From the NCBI GenBank assembly GCA_929200295.1, contig CAKMZE010000011.1, positions 19,876-34,831 on the forward strand: 14,956 bases of DNA, read 5' to 3'. The DNA is from an uncultured Alphaproteobacteria bacterium (GTDB lineage: Bacteria > Pseudomonadota > Alphaproteobacteria > Rhodobacterales > Rhodobacteraceae). The translations under genes were made by a program, and so were the position numbers. The notes under the pieces are model-generated. The model saw only the letters and a program-made list of their open reading frames with translations. It was not told the DNA's origin and made no database searches. Below, piece after piece: positions 6,794 through 14,298 of this stretch. The number at the start of each line of letters is the position of its first letter. Position 1 is the stretch's first letter.

Positions 6794-8026
6794 ATGGGTG
6801 TAAGCGACAAACTAAGTCAGATTTCGCGTCGTGACTTGTTCAGGCTTGCGGGTCAGTACGGCATGAGCAGCACGCTCATGGCTGCTGGTACGTTTGGCGG
6901 AGCAATGAGCCTTGCAAACCTGGCATCAGCTGCTGAATCAACATACGACCGTCGTTTCGCGAAAGATGCGAAATTTACGCTCAAGTTTGGTGCGGCTGGC
7001 TTTAACGCACGCAACCTGCTGATCGAGCGCGCTGGCGCGTTGGAATTTGCACGTGATCTGGAATCACGGACAGATGGCGAGATCCGCGTTGAGTTCATCG
7101 GCGACAACCAGATCTGTGGCCAGACATCATGTGTTGAGAAAACACAGCAGGGTATCGTTGATATCTATGCGGCGTCGACACAGAACTCTGCCGGTGGTGC
7201 ACCATATCTGAACGTATTGGACTATGCCTATATGTTCCGTAACCGTGCGGACCAGTATCACTTCTTGTATTCGCCAAAATCTATGGCGCTTCTGCGTGAG
7301 CCTTATGAAAAGCGCCACGGTCTGAAGTTCCTGTTCAGCCATGCTGAATTGCGCGGTATCCAGCTGGGTCTCGCTTGGGAAGATAAGCCAACTGTCACAT
7401 CTATTGAACAGCTCTTTGGTACAAAGAACCGCGTGACTGGTACACAGCTTGGCCGTATCGCAATGAACGCGCTGAACCTGAACCCAGTGCCTGTTGCTTG
7501 GGAAGAGACACTTGACGGTCTTAAGCAGGGTCTAATCGACGGTGCAGAAACATGGGCGTCAGCTGTGGCTTATGCCAACATGTCACCTGTTGTTTCACAG
7601 TCAGTTCACCTGAACTTCTTCTGCGGAACAGAGCACACAGCAATGTCAGCATCTGTGTTTGATAGCCTTGACGGTCATCTGCAGGATGCCGTTATGGAAT
7701 CATCATACTGGGCACAGACACATGTTCAGGCCGCAAACGAGGCCGCACTTGTGAAAACTGTTGGTCAGTCTGATCCACAGCTTCCAGGCACAATTTTTGC
7801 ACAAAACAATGTACGCAACGCGTTCTTGTCAGATGCAGAGATCAAGAAAGCCGAAGAGATGTGCTCACCTGAATATCAGCCGCAGCTCTGGGAAGAGTGG
7901 CGCGAGCGTCTTAACGGTTGGTCAGGTGGTCTTGATACGTATCAAGAGATCTATGACGAAGTGCGCACAATCGATGGCAACACATTGCCAGAGAACGTTG
8001 AGCCACGCCGTTGGTGGAAGAGCTAA
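6794..8026 (+). CDS. dctP: TRAP transporter periplasmic solute-binding protein (DctP family), Tat-exported
   Basis: This protein captures a substrate, usually a carboxylate, in the periplasm and delivers it to the DctQM permease. The 410-residue product is longer than common DctP proteins (about 330). It starts with a twin-arginine leader: SRRDLFRLA at 11-19, a hydrophobic stretch, and a likely cleavage after LASAA near residue 47. The DctP fold is recognisable by KNRVTG, where the Arg usually binds the substrate carboxylate, by PVPVAWEETLDGLKQGLIDGAET, and by a C-terminal helical tail. GGAGG lies seven bases before ATG 6794. Codon choice differs from the neighbours: Thr is mostly ACA, Gln almost always CAG and Arg often CGT, which suggests high expression. 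Two hairpins follow before dctQ. The substrate is unknown. Confidence 0.9.
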   Translation: MGVSDKLSQISRRDLFRLAGQYGMSSTLMAAGTFGGAMSLANLASAAESTYDRRFAKDAKFTLKFGAAGFNARNLLIERAGALEFARDLESRTDGEIRVEFIGDNQICGQTSCVEKTQQGIVDIYAASTQNSAGGAPYLNVLDYAYMFRNRADQYHFLYSPKSMALLREPYEKRHGLKFLFSHAELRGIQLGLAWEDKPTVTSIEQLFGTKNRVTGTQLGRIAMNALNLNPVPVAWEETLDGLKQGLIDGAETWASAVAYANMSPVVSQSVHLNFFCGTEHTAMSASVFDSLDGHLQDAVMESSYWAQTHVQAANEAALVKTVGQSDPQLPGTIFAQNNVRNAFLSDAEIKKAEEMCSPEYQPQLWEEWRERLNGWSGGLDTYQEIYDEVRTIDGNTLPENVEPRRWWKS

Positions 8027-8039
8027 GTTTAGCTCTTTT
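8018..8039 (+). terminator. Hairpin overlapping the dctP stop codon
   Basis: AAGAGCTAA (8018-8026) and TTAGCTCTT (8029-8037) are perfect arms, followed by TT and G. The left arm contains the dctP stop codon. It precedes a stronger GC-rich hairpin and may protect the dctP message from 3' decay or act as a weak terminator. Confidence 0.5.
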
Positions 8040-8055
8040 GAGATGTGATTTATTT

Positions 8056-8089
8056 GGGCCGGCCTGTAAATTTGCGGGCCGGCCCTTTT
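8056..8089 (+). terminator. GC-rich hairpin with T-run between dctP and dctQ (partial terminator)
   Basis: GGGCCGGCC (8056-8064) pairs with GGCCGGCCC (8077-8085), and inner U-G, G-C, U-G and A-U pairs close an AATT loop, giving about 13 bp. TTTT (8086-8089) follows directly. This is a classic intrinsic terminator placed after the binding-protein gene. No promoter was recognised before dctQ at 8151, so read-through to dctQM is expected and the hairpin would lower membrane-subunit expression relative to dctP. Confidence 0.75.
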
Positions 8090-8150
8090 CAAACATAAAG
8101 ACCCGCTGCATGATGCTGGGCAAGAAATAGAAAAACAGGGGGAAAGCCGG

Positions 8151-8819
8151 ATGTCGATCTGGTCAGAGGCGGTGGCCGTCATACCTGCGATTTTTTCAGG
8201 GAGTGCCTGGGAAATGCGGGATGCGTTTTACACCGATGGTATGTGGTTATTTTGTTTTGTTCTAACATTTGTCGGCGGCGTGATCGCCAATGAGTTTTTC
8301 AAACGCATTCCCTTTATGGATCAGCATTTAGAGCGCGGCATCGCTGTTGTGACCTATCTGATGATTGCAGCTATTATTTGCTGGGGCGTGATTGATCGCT
8401 TTGTCTTTTCGCGGCAATGGGCTGGATCAACGACCGTACCGCCGTTTCTCTTTATGATCATGGCGTGGTTTGGCTGTTCCTATAATGTGCGTCTGCGCAC
8501 CCACCTGAGCTTTAGCGAATTTCGCTCGAAAATGCCGCGCGCGGGGCAGATGGCCGCACTGACCATGGATACTGTGCTGTGGTATGGCTTCTGCTGGATT
8601 GCGATCACCACATCCCTGCGCTTTACCGCCTATTCTGCCGATAACTTTCAGTTGGTCGATGGTGTTGATAACACTATGAAGTGGTGGTTCTACATTACGA
8701 TCCCTATTGCCTTTACGCTGATGTCGGGTCGCGTGGTCGGCAATTGGCTCGAGGATTGGCACAATTACAAATCAGGCAACCCAATTCTGAAACAAGCCGT
8801 CATCGGGGGAGATAGCTAA
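8151..8819 (+). CDS. dctQ: TRAP transporter small membrane subunit (DctQ family)
   Basis: The small permease subunit of the TRAP transporter sits in the inner membrane and links the binding protein to DctM. The 222-residue protein has hydrophobic segments at about 31-50, 63-82, 98-110, 137-156 and 178-195, consistent with the four-helix DctQ core plus an extra hydrophobic stretch. NVRLRTHLSFSEF near residue 112 matches the family's conserved cytoplasmic loop (R-x-x-x-H-I/L). It is longer than the usual 160-180 residues because of an N-terminal extension. GGGGGAAA lies shortly before ATG 8151. Its stop TAA overlaps the dctM start (TAATG), so dctQ and dctM are translationally coupled. Confidence 0.85.
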   Translation: MSIWSEAVAVIPAIFSGSAWEMRDAFYTDGMWLFCFVLTFVGGVIANEFFKRIPFMDQHLERGIAVVTYLMIAAIICWGVIDRFVFSRQWAGSTTVPPFLFMIMAWFGCSYNVRLRTHLSFSEFRSKMPRAGQMAALTMDTVLWYGFCWIAITTSLRFTAYSADNFQLVDGVDNTMKWWFYITIPIAFTLMSGRVVGNWLEDWHNYKSGNPILKQAVIGGDS

Positions 8820-10180
8820 TGACTGATGGAACCTGGATTACGCTTATTTCGCTTGGTGTGACGCTTTTCTTTATGTTGGGCGCACCTGTACTGATGGTTA
8901 TCTTTTACTGGGTGATTGGCTGTAGCTTTGTCATCGACCTGCCCATTGATAACACTGGTAACGAACTGCTGAACGTCTTTAACAAGGGTTTTGCCCTGCT
9001 GGCGATGCCGCTGTTTATTCTCACCGGAGATTTGATCAACCAATCGGGTATCGCGCGACGATTATCTGATTTTGCCTATTCCTGTCTTGGATGGATCAGG
9101 GGCGGGCTAGCCATGGCATCAATTGCTGCTTGTGGTCTTTTCGCTGCGATCTCTGGCTCAAACTCGGCAACCACTGCAACGATCGGCTCGATGCTGCATC
9201 CTGAGATGGTCAAAGGCGGCTATGATGAACGGTTCTCGGCGGCGACAGCTGCGGCTGGTGGTACTGTTGGGATCATCATCCCCCCATCGATCATCTTTAT
9301 CGTTTATGGCTTTCTCTTAAACCTGCCGATCTCAGATCTGTTTATCGCGGGTATCTTGCCTGGTGCCTTGATGGTGCTTGGGATGATGACCGCCTGTTTC
9401 ATCATCTGTACAATCAATGGCTGGGGCTATCTGATCCGCCTGTCTGTGCGCCGCGTGTTTAAAACGGCTATCGGTGCATGGTTGGGCTTTTTCGCAATCG
9501 GTCTGGTGCTTTGGGGTATTTACACGGGTAAATTCTCACCCACTGAAGCGGCGGGCGTCACGGTTGGCTTCTGTGTGCTTGTGGGGCTCTTGAGCTTTCC
9601 ATTGAACAAAGTGATGGGCAGCAATGCCGACACACCCGTGTCAGAAAAAAGCGTGCTTTCGATGTTCGTCGTCGAAGGGTTCACACTGCCGCAGCTGCCA
9701 TCTATTGTGTCACGCTCTGCACAGATCACGGGGATCCTTGTGCCGCTGATTGCGGTGTCTGTGGCGATGCAGCAGGTTATGTCATCCTTGGGTGCAAAAG
9801 AGTTTATCGGTGATTTTGTCACAGGAATGGGCGGCTATTATGCGGTGCTCTTTACCTCAATGGCGATTGTGTTTGTGACAGGTATGATCCTTGAATCATT
9901 GCCGGTAACGATCATTCTGGCACCGATCTTGGCACCGATTGCAGCCTCTGTGGGTGTGGATCCGATCCACTTTTCAGTGATCTTCCTTGTGGGGGCATCG
10001 ATTGGCTTTATCACGCCGCCTTATGGTCTTAACCTCTATGTGGCCTCTGGGGTGACGGGCGTGCCGTACTTCCGTCTGTTGCGCTATTCGTTCCCATATT
10101 TGATCGCGCTGATTTCAGTATGGTTCATTGTCGCACTGACACCTAGCCTTGCGCTGATGCTGATCCCTAGCCCTGGCTAA
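8819..10180 (+). CDS. dctM: TRAP transporter large permease (DctM family)
   Basis: This is the main translocating subunit of the TRAP transporter; it imports the substrate using a sodium or proton gradient. The 453-residue protein has about a dozen membrane helices in two structural repeats. Family motifs include FALLAMPLFILTGDLINQSG, AISGSNSATTATIGSMLHPEM, AATAAAGGTVGIIIPPSIIFIVYG and, in the second repeat, GMILESLPVTIILAPILAPIA and GFITPPYGLNLYVASGVTG. It is slightly longer than the usual 425 residues owing to a hydrophilic insertion near residue 270 (SNADTPVSEKS). GGGGAG lies just before the overlapping start. The stop directly abuts the IclR gene. Confidence 0.92.
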   Translation: MTDGTWITLISLGVTLFFMLGAPVLMVIFYWVIGCSFVIDLPIDNTGNELLNVFNKGFALLAMPLFILTGDLINQSGIARRLSDFAYSCLGWIRGGLAMASIAACGLFAAISGSNSATTATIGSMLHPEMVKGGYDERFSAATAAAGGTVGIIIPPSIIFIVYGFLLNLPISDLFIAGILPGALMVLGMMTACFIICTINGWGYLIRLSVRRVFKTAIGAWLGFFAIGLVLWGIYTGKFSPTEAAGVTVGFCVLVGLLSFPLNKVMGSNADTPVSEKSVLSMFVVEGFTLPQLPSIVSRSAQITGILVPLIAVSVAMQQVMSSLGAKEFIGDFVTGMGGYYAVLFTSMAIVFVTGMILESLPVTIILAPILAPIAASVGVDPIHFSVIFLVGASIGFITPPYGLNLYVASGVTGVPYFRLLRYSFPYLIALISVWFIVALTPSLALMLIPSPG

Positions 10181-10183
10181 GTG

Positions 10184-10969
10184 ATGACCACAGACGATAC
10201 GGGCACGCCGCAAAACATACCGACCAATCTTCGGCTTTTGCTGTTGATTGAAGAGGTCGCACAAGCTGGCGTGCCCGTAACACCAACCGAAATTAACAGC
10301 AGGATCGGACTGCCCAAACCGACGATCCATCGGCTTTTTGCCACGCTTGAGGCCGAAGGGTTCTTGCAGCGCGATATTGATGGGCGATCTTATAGCCCAG
10401 GCGCGCGTCTGCGGCGTATGTCGGTGAATGTGCTCTCATCTTTGCGTATTCGGACAGCGCGGGTTGCTGTGCTAAACGCCTTAGCGCTTGAGGTGGGTGA
10501 GACATGTAATATCGCGACCCCAGATCGCGACGCGATGATTTACCTCGACCGGGTCGAAACCAAATGGCCGCTGCGTATCCAATTGCCTATCGGTACGGCT
10601 GTGCCATTTCATTGTACCGCAAGTGGCAAGATGTATCTGTCAACGTTGCGACCAAATCATCTTGAGCAATATCTCAAATCATCCCAGTTAGAGCCGCGCA
10701 CGGATCGCACGTTAGTCCATGCCCCTGCGTTGATCGATGAGCTCACCGACGTGCGCACACGCGGTTATGCCACAGATGTCGAAGAGTTCATGGACGGCAT
10801 GGTCGCGATTGCGGTGCCTATCAGCGATGCCACCGGGCGTTTGCTCTCAACGCTCTCAATCCATGCCCCCGCGCAGCGGATGACCCTTGATGATCTTAAG
10901 GCATATTTGCCATTGATCCGTGAGACCGCCAGCAAGCTTGCCCAGCTCGTTTTCGATGACGAAACGTGA
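10184..10969 (+). CDS. IclR-family transcriptional regulator
   Basis: IclR proteins bind operator DNA as dimers or tetramers and respond to a small ligand. The 261-residue product has an N-terminal winged helix-turn-helix at about 20-70 (VTPTEINSRIGLPKPTIHRLFATLEAEGFLQRD) and a C-terminal ligand domain at about 80-255, with the family block TASGKMYLSTL and a later GYATDVEEFMDGMVAIAVPI segment. ATG at 10184 is used; GTG at 10181, immediately after the dctM stop, is possible. Neither has a clear ribosome site, so coupling to dctM is likely. Position inside the TRAP series makes it the probable local regulator, acting at the palindrome between GMC and dctP. Whether it represses or activates cannot be told. 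Confidence 0.88.
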   Translation: MTTDDTGTPQNIPTNLRLLLLIEEVAQAGVPVTPTEINSRIGLPKPTIHRLFATLEAEGFLQRDIDGRSYSPGARLRRMSVNVLSSLRIRTARVAVLNALALEVGETCNIATPDRDAMIYLDRVETKWPLRIQLPIGTAVPFHCTASGKMYLSTLRPNHLEQYLKSSQLEPRTDRTLVHAPALIDELTDVRTRGYATDVEEFMDGMVAIAVPISDATGRLLSTLSIHAPAQRMTLDDLKAYLPLIRETASKLAQLVFDDET

Positions 10970-10990
10970 CCCGTGCGGCCGGATGATCTG

Positions 10991-11608
10991 ATGCGTATCA
11001 CCTGTCTCCATACCGCGGATGTTCATGTGGCGACGTTTGACAGCCTGTTTCATGATCAGGGCGCAGACGTTCAGCTTAGCCACGTTGTCCGGGCTGATCT
11101 GTTGTCACAAGCACAGACCAACGGTCTTGAGACTGTTGCAGATGCGTTCGAGGCTGTGATGACGTCGCTCCCGGCGGCTGATGTTGTGCTCTGTACATGC
11201 TCGACGCTTGGTCCTCTTGTTGATGCATTAGACGGCCCACAGTATCTGCGCATTGATCGCCCCGTCATGAAGGCAGCAGCCCGTTTAGGTGAAAACCCTT
11301 TGCTGGCGATTTGTCTGGAAAGCACGCGCGAAGCGTCATTAGGGCTCTTAATGGCCTGCCGTGCAGATTTGCGCCCAACCGTTGTGCATTGCAAAACCGC
11401 ATGGGCGCATTTCCAACAGGGTAACCAACAGGCCTTTGCAAAGGACATCGCAGAGACCATTCGCGCCGCCTATAAGGACGAAAGCTGTGTTATTCTGGCA
11501 CAGGCTTCCATGCGTGTGGCGGCACCGTTGCTGATAGATTTGCAGGTGCCAATATTAAGCACACCGCAATTGGCCGTTATCGAAGCCATCGCAATGGCCC
11601 AATCATGA
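10991..11608 (+). CDS. Asp/Glu racemase superfamily protein, single-cysteine type
   Basis: This belongs to the aspartate/glutamate/hydantoin racemase fold, whose members racemise amino acids or isomerise or decarboxylate related acids. In the 205-residue product VVLCTCSTLG places Cys70 at the usual first catalytic cysteine of the Cys-Thr/Ser motif. The second family cysteine, normally in a late L-A/x-C-x-S block, is replaced: the segment VILAQASM (167-174) has Ala and Gln there. Other cysteines (108, 123, 134, 166) are not in motif positions. A two-cysteine racemase is therefore unlikely; an isomerase or decarboxylase-like reaction, or an unusual racemase, is possible. ATG at 10991 was preferred over GTG 10973 because the protein then starts with the expected first strand MRITCLHTAD. 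Its stop overlaps the MFS start. Confidence 0.7.
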   Translation: MRITCLHTADVHVATFDSLFHDQGADVQLSHVVRADLLSQAQTNGLETVADAFEAVMTSLPAADVVLCTCSTLGPLVDALDGPQYLRIDRPVMKAAARLGENPLLAICLESTREASLGLLMACRADLRPTVVHCKTAWAHFQQGNQQAFAKDIAETIRAAYKDESCVILAQASMRVAAPLLIDLQVPILSTPQLAVIEAIAMAQS

Positions 11609-12777
11609 AGACGGGGATCGCGGCACTCGTCATAGCCTATGTATTCTCGCAATTTTACCGGGCTTTTCTCGCAGTGCTTACCCCTGATTTGGCAGCAGAC
11701 CTTGGCGCGAGCGCTGAGCAATTGGCGCGGGCCTCTGGGCTCTGGTTTCTTGTATTTGCGGCAATGCAGATCCCCGTTGGGGCTGCACTTGACCGTATCG
11801 GGCCAAAGATCACAGTTGTGACGTTGTTTCTAATCGGCGGCGTGGGCGGCGCGCTTGTGTTTGCCTATGCGCAAACGCCTGCACATATTAGCTTTGCTAT
11901 GGGGATGATCGGCTTAGGTTGCTCTCCGGTATTGATGGCCTCTTATTACATCTTTGCGCGGGTGTATTCGCCGGCTGTGTTTGCCACGCTTGCTGGCGCG
12001 ACCATCGGCATCGGTTCGCTCGGAAATTTGCTAGGCTCTGCACCTCTGGCTTGGGCGGCAGAGGCTTATGGATGGCGCACCACGATGATCGGTTTGGCCG
12101 CACTCAGTATGGGCGTGGTGGGATTATTGTTTGCCTGCGTCAAAGACCCACCACGTATTGAAACCAAAACACGTGGTTCGGTTCTCGATGTTCTGAAGAT
12201 CCCAGCGCTTTGGCCAATCTTTATATTGGTAACCTTTGCCTATGCCCCATCCGCAGGGATCCGAGGGCTTTGGGTCGGGCCATATATGATTGATGTCTTT
12301 GCAGCTAATGCCCAGCAGATTGGTACAGCAACCCTAATCATGAGTGTCGCGATGATCTTAGGCAGCTTTCTCTACGGGCCGCTTGACCGGGTTTTGGGTA
12401 CGCGCAAATGGGTTGTGTTTGCTGGCAATACCATCGGGCTTATGGCCTTGCTTACATTAACGCAGCTGCTTGACTGGAATATGTGGCTGTCCGCGTTTTT
12501 GCTAGCGGCTGTGGGCCTGACAGGTGCGTCTTTCCCAGTGATTGTTGCCCATGGCAAGGCGTTCTTGCCTGCGCATCTAACAGGGCGCGGTGTGACGTTG
12601 CTCAATCTCTTTGGCATCGGCGGGGCTGGGTTGATGCAATTTGTCACTGGCCGTCTCAATGCAAATCATGCGGCACAGGCAAGTGCTGATCTTTATGCCC
12701 TTTTGTTTTATACCTTCGCCGCGACGCTCTGCCTTGGGCTTATTGCGTATCTTTTTGCACCAGATCGGACAGATTAA
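11605..12777 (+). CDS. MFS transporter
   Basis: A major facilitator superfamily permease, 390 residues with about twelve membrane helices. Motif A (GAALDRIGPK) lies in the loop after helix 2 at about residues 53-62, and a similar sequence (GPLDRVLGTRKW) occurs at the matching place in the second half. The substrate and direction are unknown. ATG 11605 overlaps the racemase-like gene's TGA in an ATGA junction, so the two are translationally coupled and likely work together. Since the locus already has a TRAP importer, this protein may export a product or import a related compound. It is the last gene of the series. Confidence 0.85.
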   Translation: MKTGIAALVIAYVFSQFYRAFLAVLTPDLAADLGASAEQLARASGLWFLVFAAMQIPVGAALDRIGPKITVVTLFLIGGVGGALVFAYAQTPAHISFAMGMIGLGCSPVLMASYYIFARVYSPAVFATLAGATIGIGSLGNLLGSAPLAWAAEAYGWRTTMIGLAALSMGVVGLLFACVKDPPRIETKTRGSVLDVLKIPALWPIFILVTFAYAPSAGIRGLWVGPYMIDVFAANAQQIGTATLIMSVAMILGSFLYGPLDRVLGTRKWVVFAGNTIGLMALLTLTQLLDWNMWLSAFLLAAVGLTGASFPVIVAHGKAFLPAHLTGRGVTLLNLFGIGGAGLMQFVTGRLNANHAAQASADLYALLFYTFAATLCLGLIAYLFAPDRTD

Positions 12778-12820
12778 ACCCCCAGCCCTTTCCAACCACT
12801 CGCCTTGGGGTTAAAGGATG

Positions 12821-12837
12821 CTTTGGTTAAACCAAGG
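12821..12837 (+). promoter_or_regulatory. Small hairpin overlapping the asd ribosome site
   Basis: CTTTGG (12821-12826) can pair with CCAAGG (12832-12837), with one G-U pair and a TTAAA loop. The right arm includes the first bases of the AAGGATAGG ribosome-binding region. The stem is short, so any translational effect on asd is speculative. Confidence 0.3.
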
Positions 12838-12846
12838 ATAGGACAA

Positions 12847-13869
12847 ATGGGTTATAAAATCGTCGTCGTCGGCGCCACAGGTAATGTGGGTCACGAAATG
12901 CTCAATATCCTCGCGGAACGTGCGTTCCCTGTGGATGAAATCGCAGCATTGGCCAGCCGGAGATCGCTGGGCACCGAAGTATCTTTTGGTGAGACGACGT
13001 TAAAGACCCAAGACCTTGATACCTTTGATTTTACGGGCTGGGATATCGCGCTGTTTGCCATCGGCTCGGATGCGACTAAAAAATATGCGCCCGTCGCGGC
13101 CAAGGCAGGCTGTGTGGTAATCGATAACTCATCATTATATCGCTACGACCCCGATGTGCCGCTGATCGTGCCCGAGGTAAATGCAGATGCGATCCACGGG
13201 TATACAAAGAAAAACATCATCGCGAACCCAAATTGCTCAACCGCGCAAATGGTTGTCGCACTCAAGCCCTTGCATGACCGCGCGACGATTAAACGCGTCG
13301 TGGTGTCGACCTATCAGTCGGTATCTGGCACTGGTAAAAACGCGATTGATGAGCTGTGGGATCAGACCAAGGGCATGTATGTCCCCGGCCAAGAGGTGGA
13401 ACCATCGGTCTACCCCAAGCAGATCGCCTTTAATGTGATCCCGCATATCGATGTATTCTTGGACTCAGGCGAGACCAAGGAAGAATGGAAAATGGTCGCT
13501 GAGACCAAAAAAATCGTTGATACAGCGATTAAGGTGACCGCAACATGCGTGCGCGTGCCCGTATTTGTCGGCCATTCCGAAGCTGTGAACATCGAATTCG
13601 AAGAATTTCTCGACGAAGACGAAGCCCGCGATATCCTGCGCGAAGCACCGGGTATCATGGTGATCGATAAGCGTGAGGATGGCGGCTATGTCACGCCTGT
13701 GGAATGTGTTGGCGACTTTGCAACATTTATATCACGCATCCGCCAGGACAGCACGATCGAGAACGGCATCAACCTGTGGTGCGTATCAGATAACCTGCGT
13801 AAAGGCGCCGCCCTCAACGCCGTCCAAATCGCCGAAGTTCTGGGCCGTGAGTGCCTGAAAAAGGGATAG
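12847..13869 (+). CDS. asd: Aspartate-semialdehyde dehydrogenase
   Basis: This enzyme reduces aspartyl-4-phosphate to aspartate semialdehyde with NADPH, the branch point to lysine/diaminopimelate, threonine and methionine. The 340-residue product has the nucleotide motif GATGNVG (9-15), the catalytic nucleophile Cys130 in NPNCSTAQ, Gln157 with SVSGTGKNA, and His243 in GHSEAVNIEF. Length is normal for the family. ATG at 12847 gives the canonical N terminus MGYKIVVVGATG and has AAGGATAGG before it. An upstream in-frame start at 12805 adds 14 residues with no family support. It lies 69 bases after the MFS gene and is probably a separate unit. It converges with the next gene with one base between stops. 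Confidence 0.96.
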   Translation: MGYKIVVVGATGNVGHEMLNILAERAFPVDEIAALASRRSLGTEVSFGETTLKTQDLDTFDFTGWDIALFAIGSDATKKYAPVAAKAGCVVIDNSSLYRYDPDVPLIVPEVNADAIHGYTKKNIIANPNCSTAQMVVALKPLHDRATIKRVVVSTYQSVSGTGKNAIDELWDQTKGMYVPGQEVEPSVYPKQIAFNVIPHIDVFLDSGETKEEWKMVAETKKIVDTAIKVTATCVRVPVFVGHSEAVNIEFEEFLDEDEARDILREAPGIMVIDKREDGGYVTPVECVGDFATFISRIRQDSTIENGINLWCVSDNLRKGAALNAVQIAEVLGRECLKKG

Positions 13870-13870
13870 C

Positions 13871-14086
13871 TTAGCCAGCCGCCATTAAAGCTGCGCGATA
13901 CTCTTCAATGAGGGTGTTGCGCATCTCTGCAAGATTAGGGCGCTGCCCGTCCACAAAGTCACCTGCTGGAAAATACTCGATTTTTGTGATACTCGCGTCT
14001 GCCAAATCTTCGGCTAAGGCGTTGAGTGCTTCATTAGAGGCTTCTGCCATTTCATCGTGCATGGCACCGCTATAAAGACTGGACAT
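13871..14086 (-). CDS. Small hypothetical protein, 71 residues
   Basis: Not recognised. The predicted product is an acidic, mostly helical, soluble protein without a signal peptide or membrane segment: a Ala/Glu-rich N-terminal helix (DEMAEASNEALNALAEDLADA), a short strand (ITKIEYFPAGDFVDG) and a C-terminal helix (LAEMRNTLIEEYRAALMAAG). ATG at 14086 is chosen because GAGG precedes it by eight bases; in-frame ATGs at 14125 and 14149 would lengthen it to 84 or 92 residues but have no ribosome site. A promoter-like pair, TTGGGT and TAATAT 18 bases apart (14211-14216 and 14187-14192 on the minus strand), lies upstream. The stop is one base from the asd stop. Coding status rests on length, ribosome site and composition only. 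Confidence 0.55.
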   Translation of the reverse strand: MSSLYSGAMHDEMAEASNEALNALAEDLADASITKIEYFPAGDFVDGQRPNLAEMRNTLIEEYRAALMAAG

Positions 14087-14229
14087 TAACAAAACCTCGG
14101 CATTTTCGATTCTCTGAGCATCCATTATTACACATGCTTTTGTCAACATATTGCTGAAAATAAGGCGCGAAAAATCTCTCGCGGCAATATTACCACATTT
14201 CGCACTTACAACCCAAGCGTTAATTTTTC

Positions 14230-14257
14230 TTGAATATGCATCTTAAATCATTATAGA
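14230..14257 (+). promoter_or_regulatory. Probable sigma-70-like promoter of the right-end gene
   Basis: TTGAAT (14230-14235) and TATAGA (14252-14257) are 16 bases apart in an AT-rich stretch. Transcription would start near 14264, giving a leader of about 35 bases before the ATG at 14299. It is back-to-back with the promoter-like pair of the small minus-strand gene. Confidence 0.4.
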
Positions 14258-14298
14258 TATGGGGACTTTTTCCGCCTTTACAAGATTTGATCAGCAAA

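Noticed and set aside
12777..12812. Inverted repeat AACCCC ... GGGGTT after the MFS gene as a terminator
   Set aside because: Only six base pairs around a 24-base loop and no T-run follows, so it is too weak to call.
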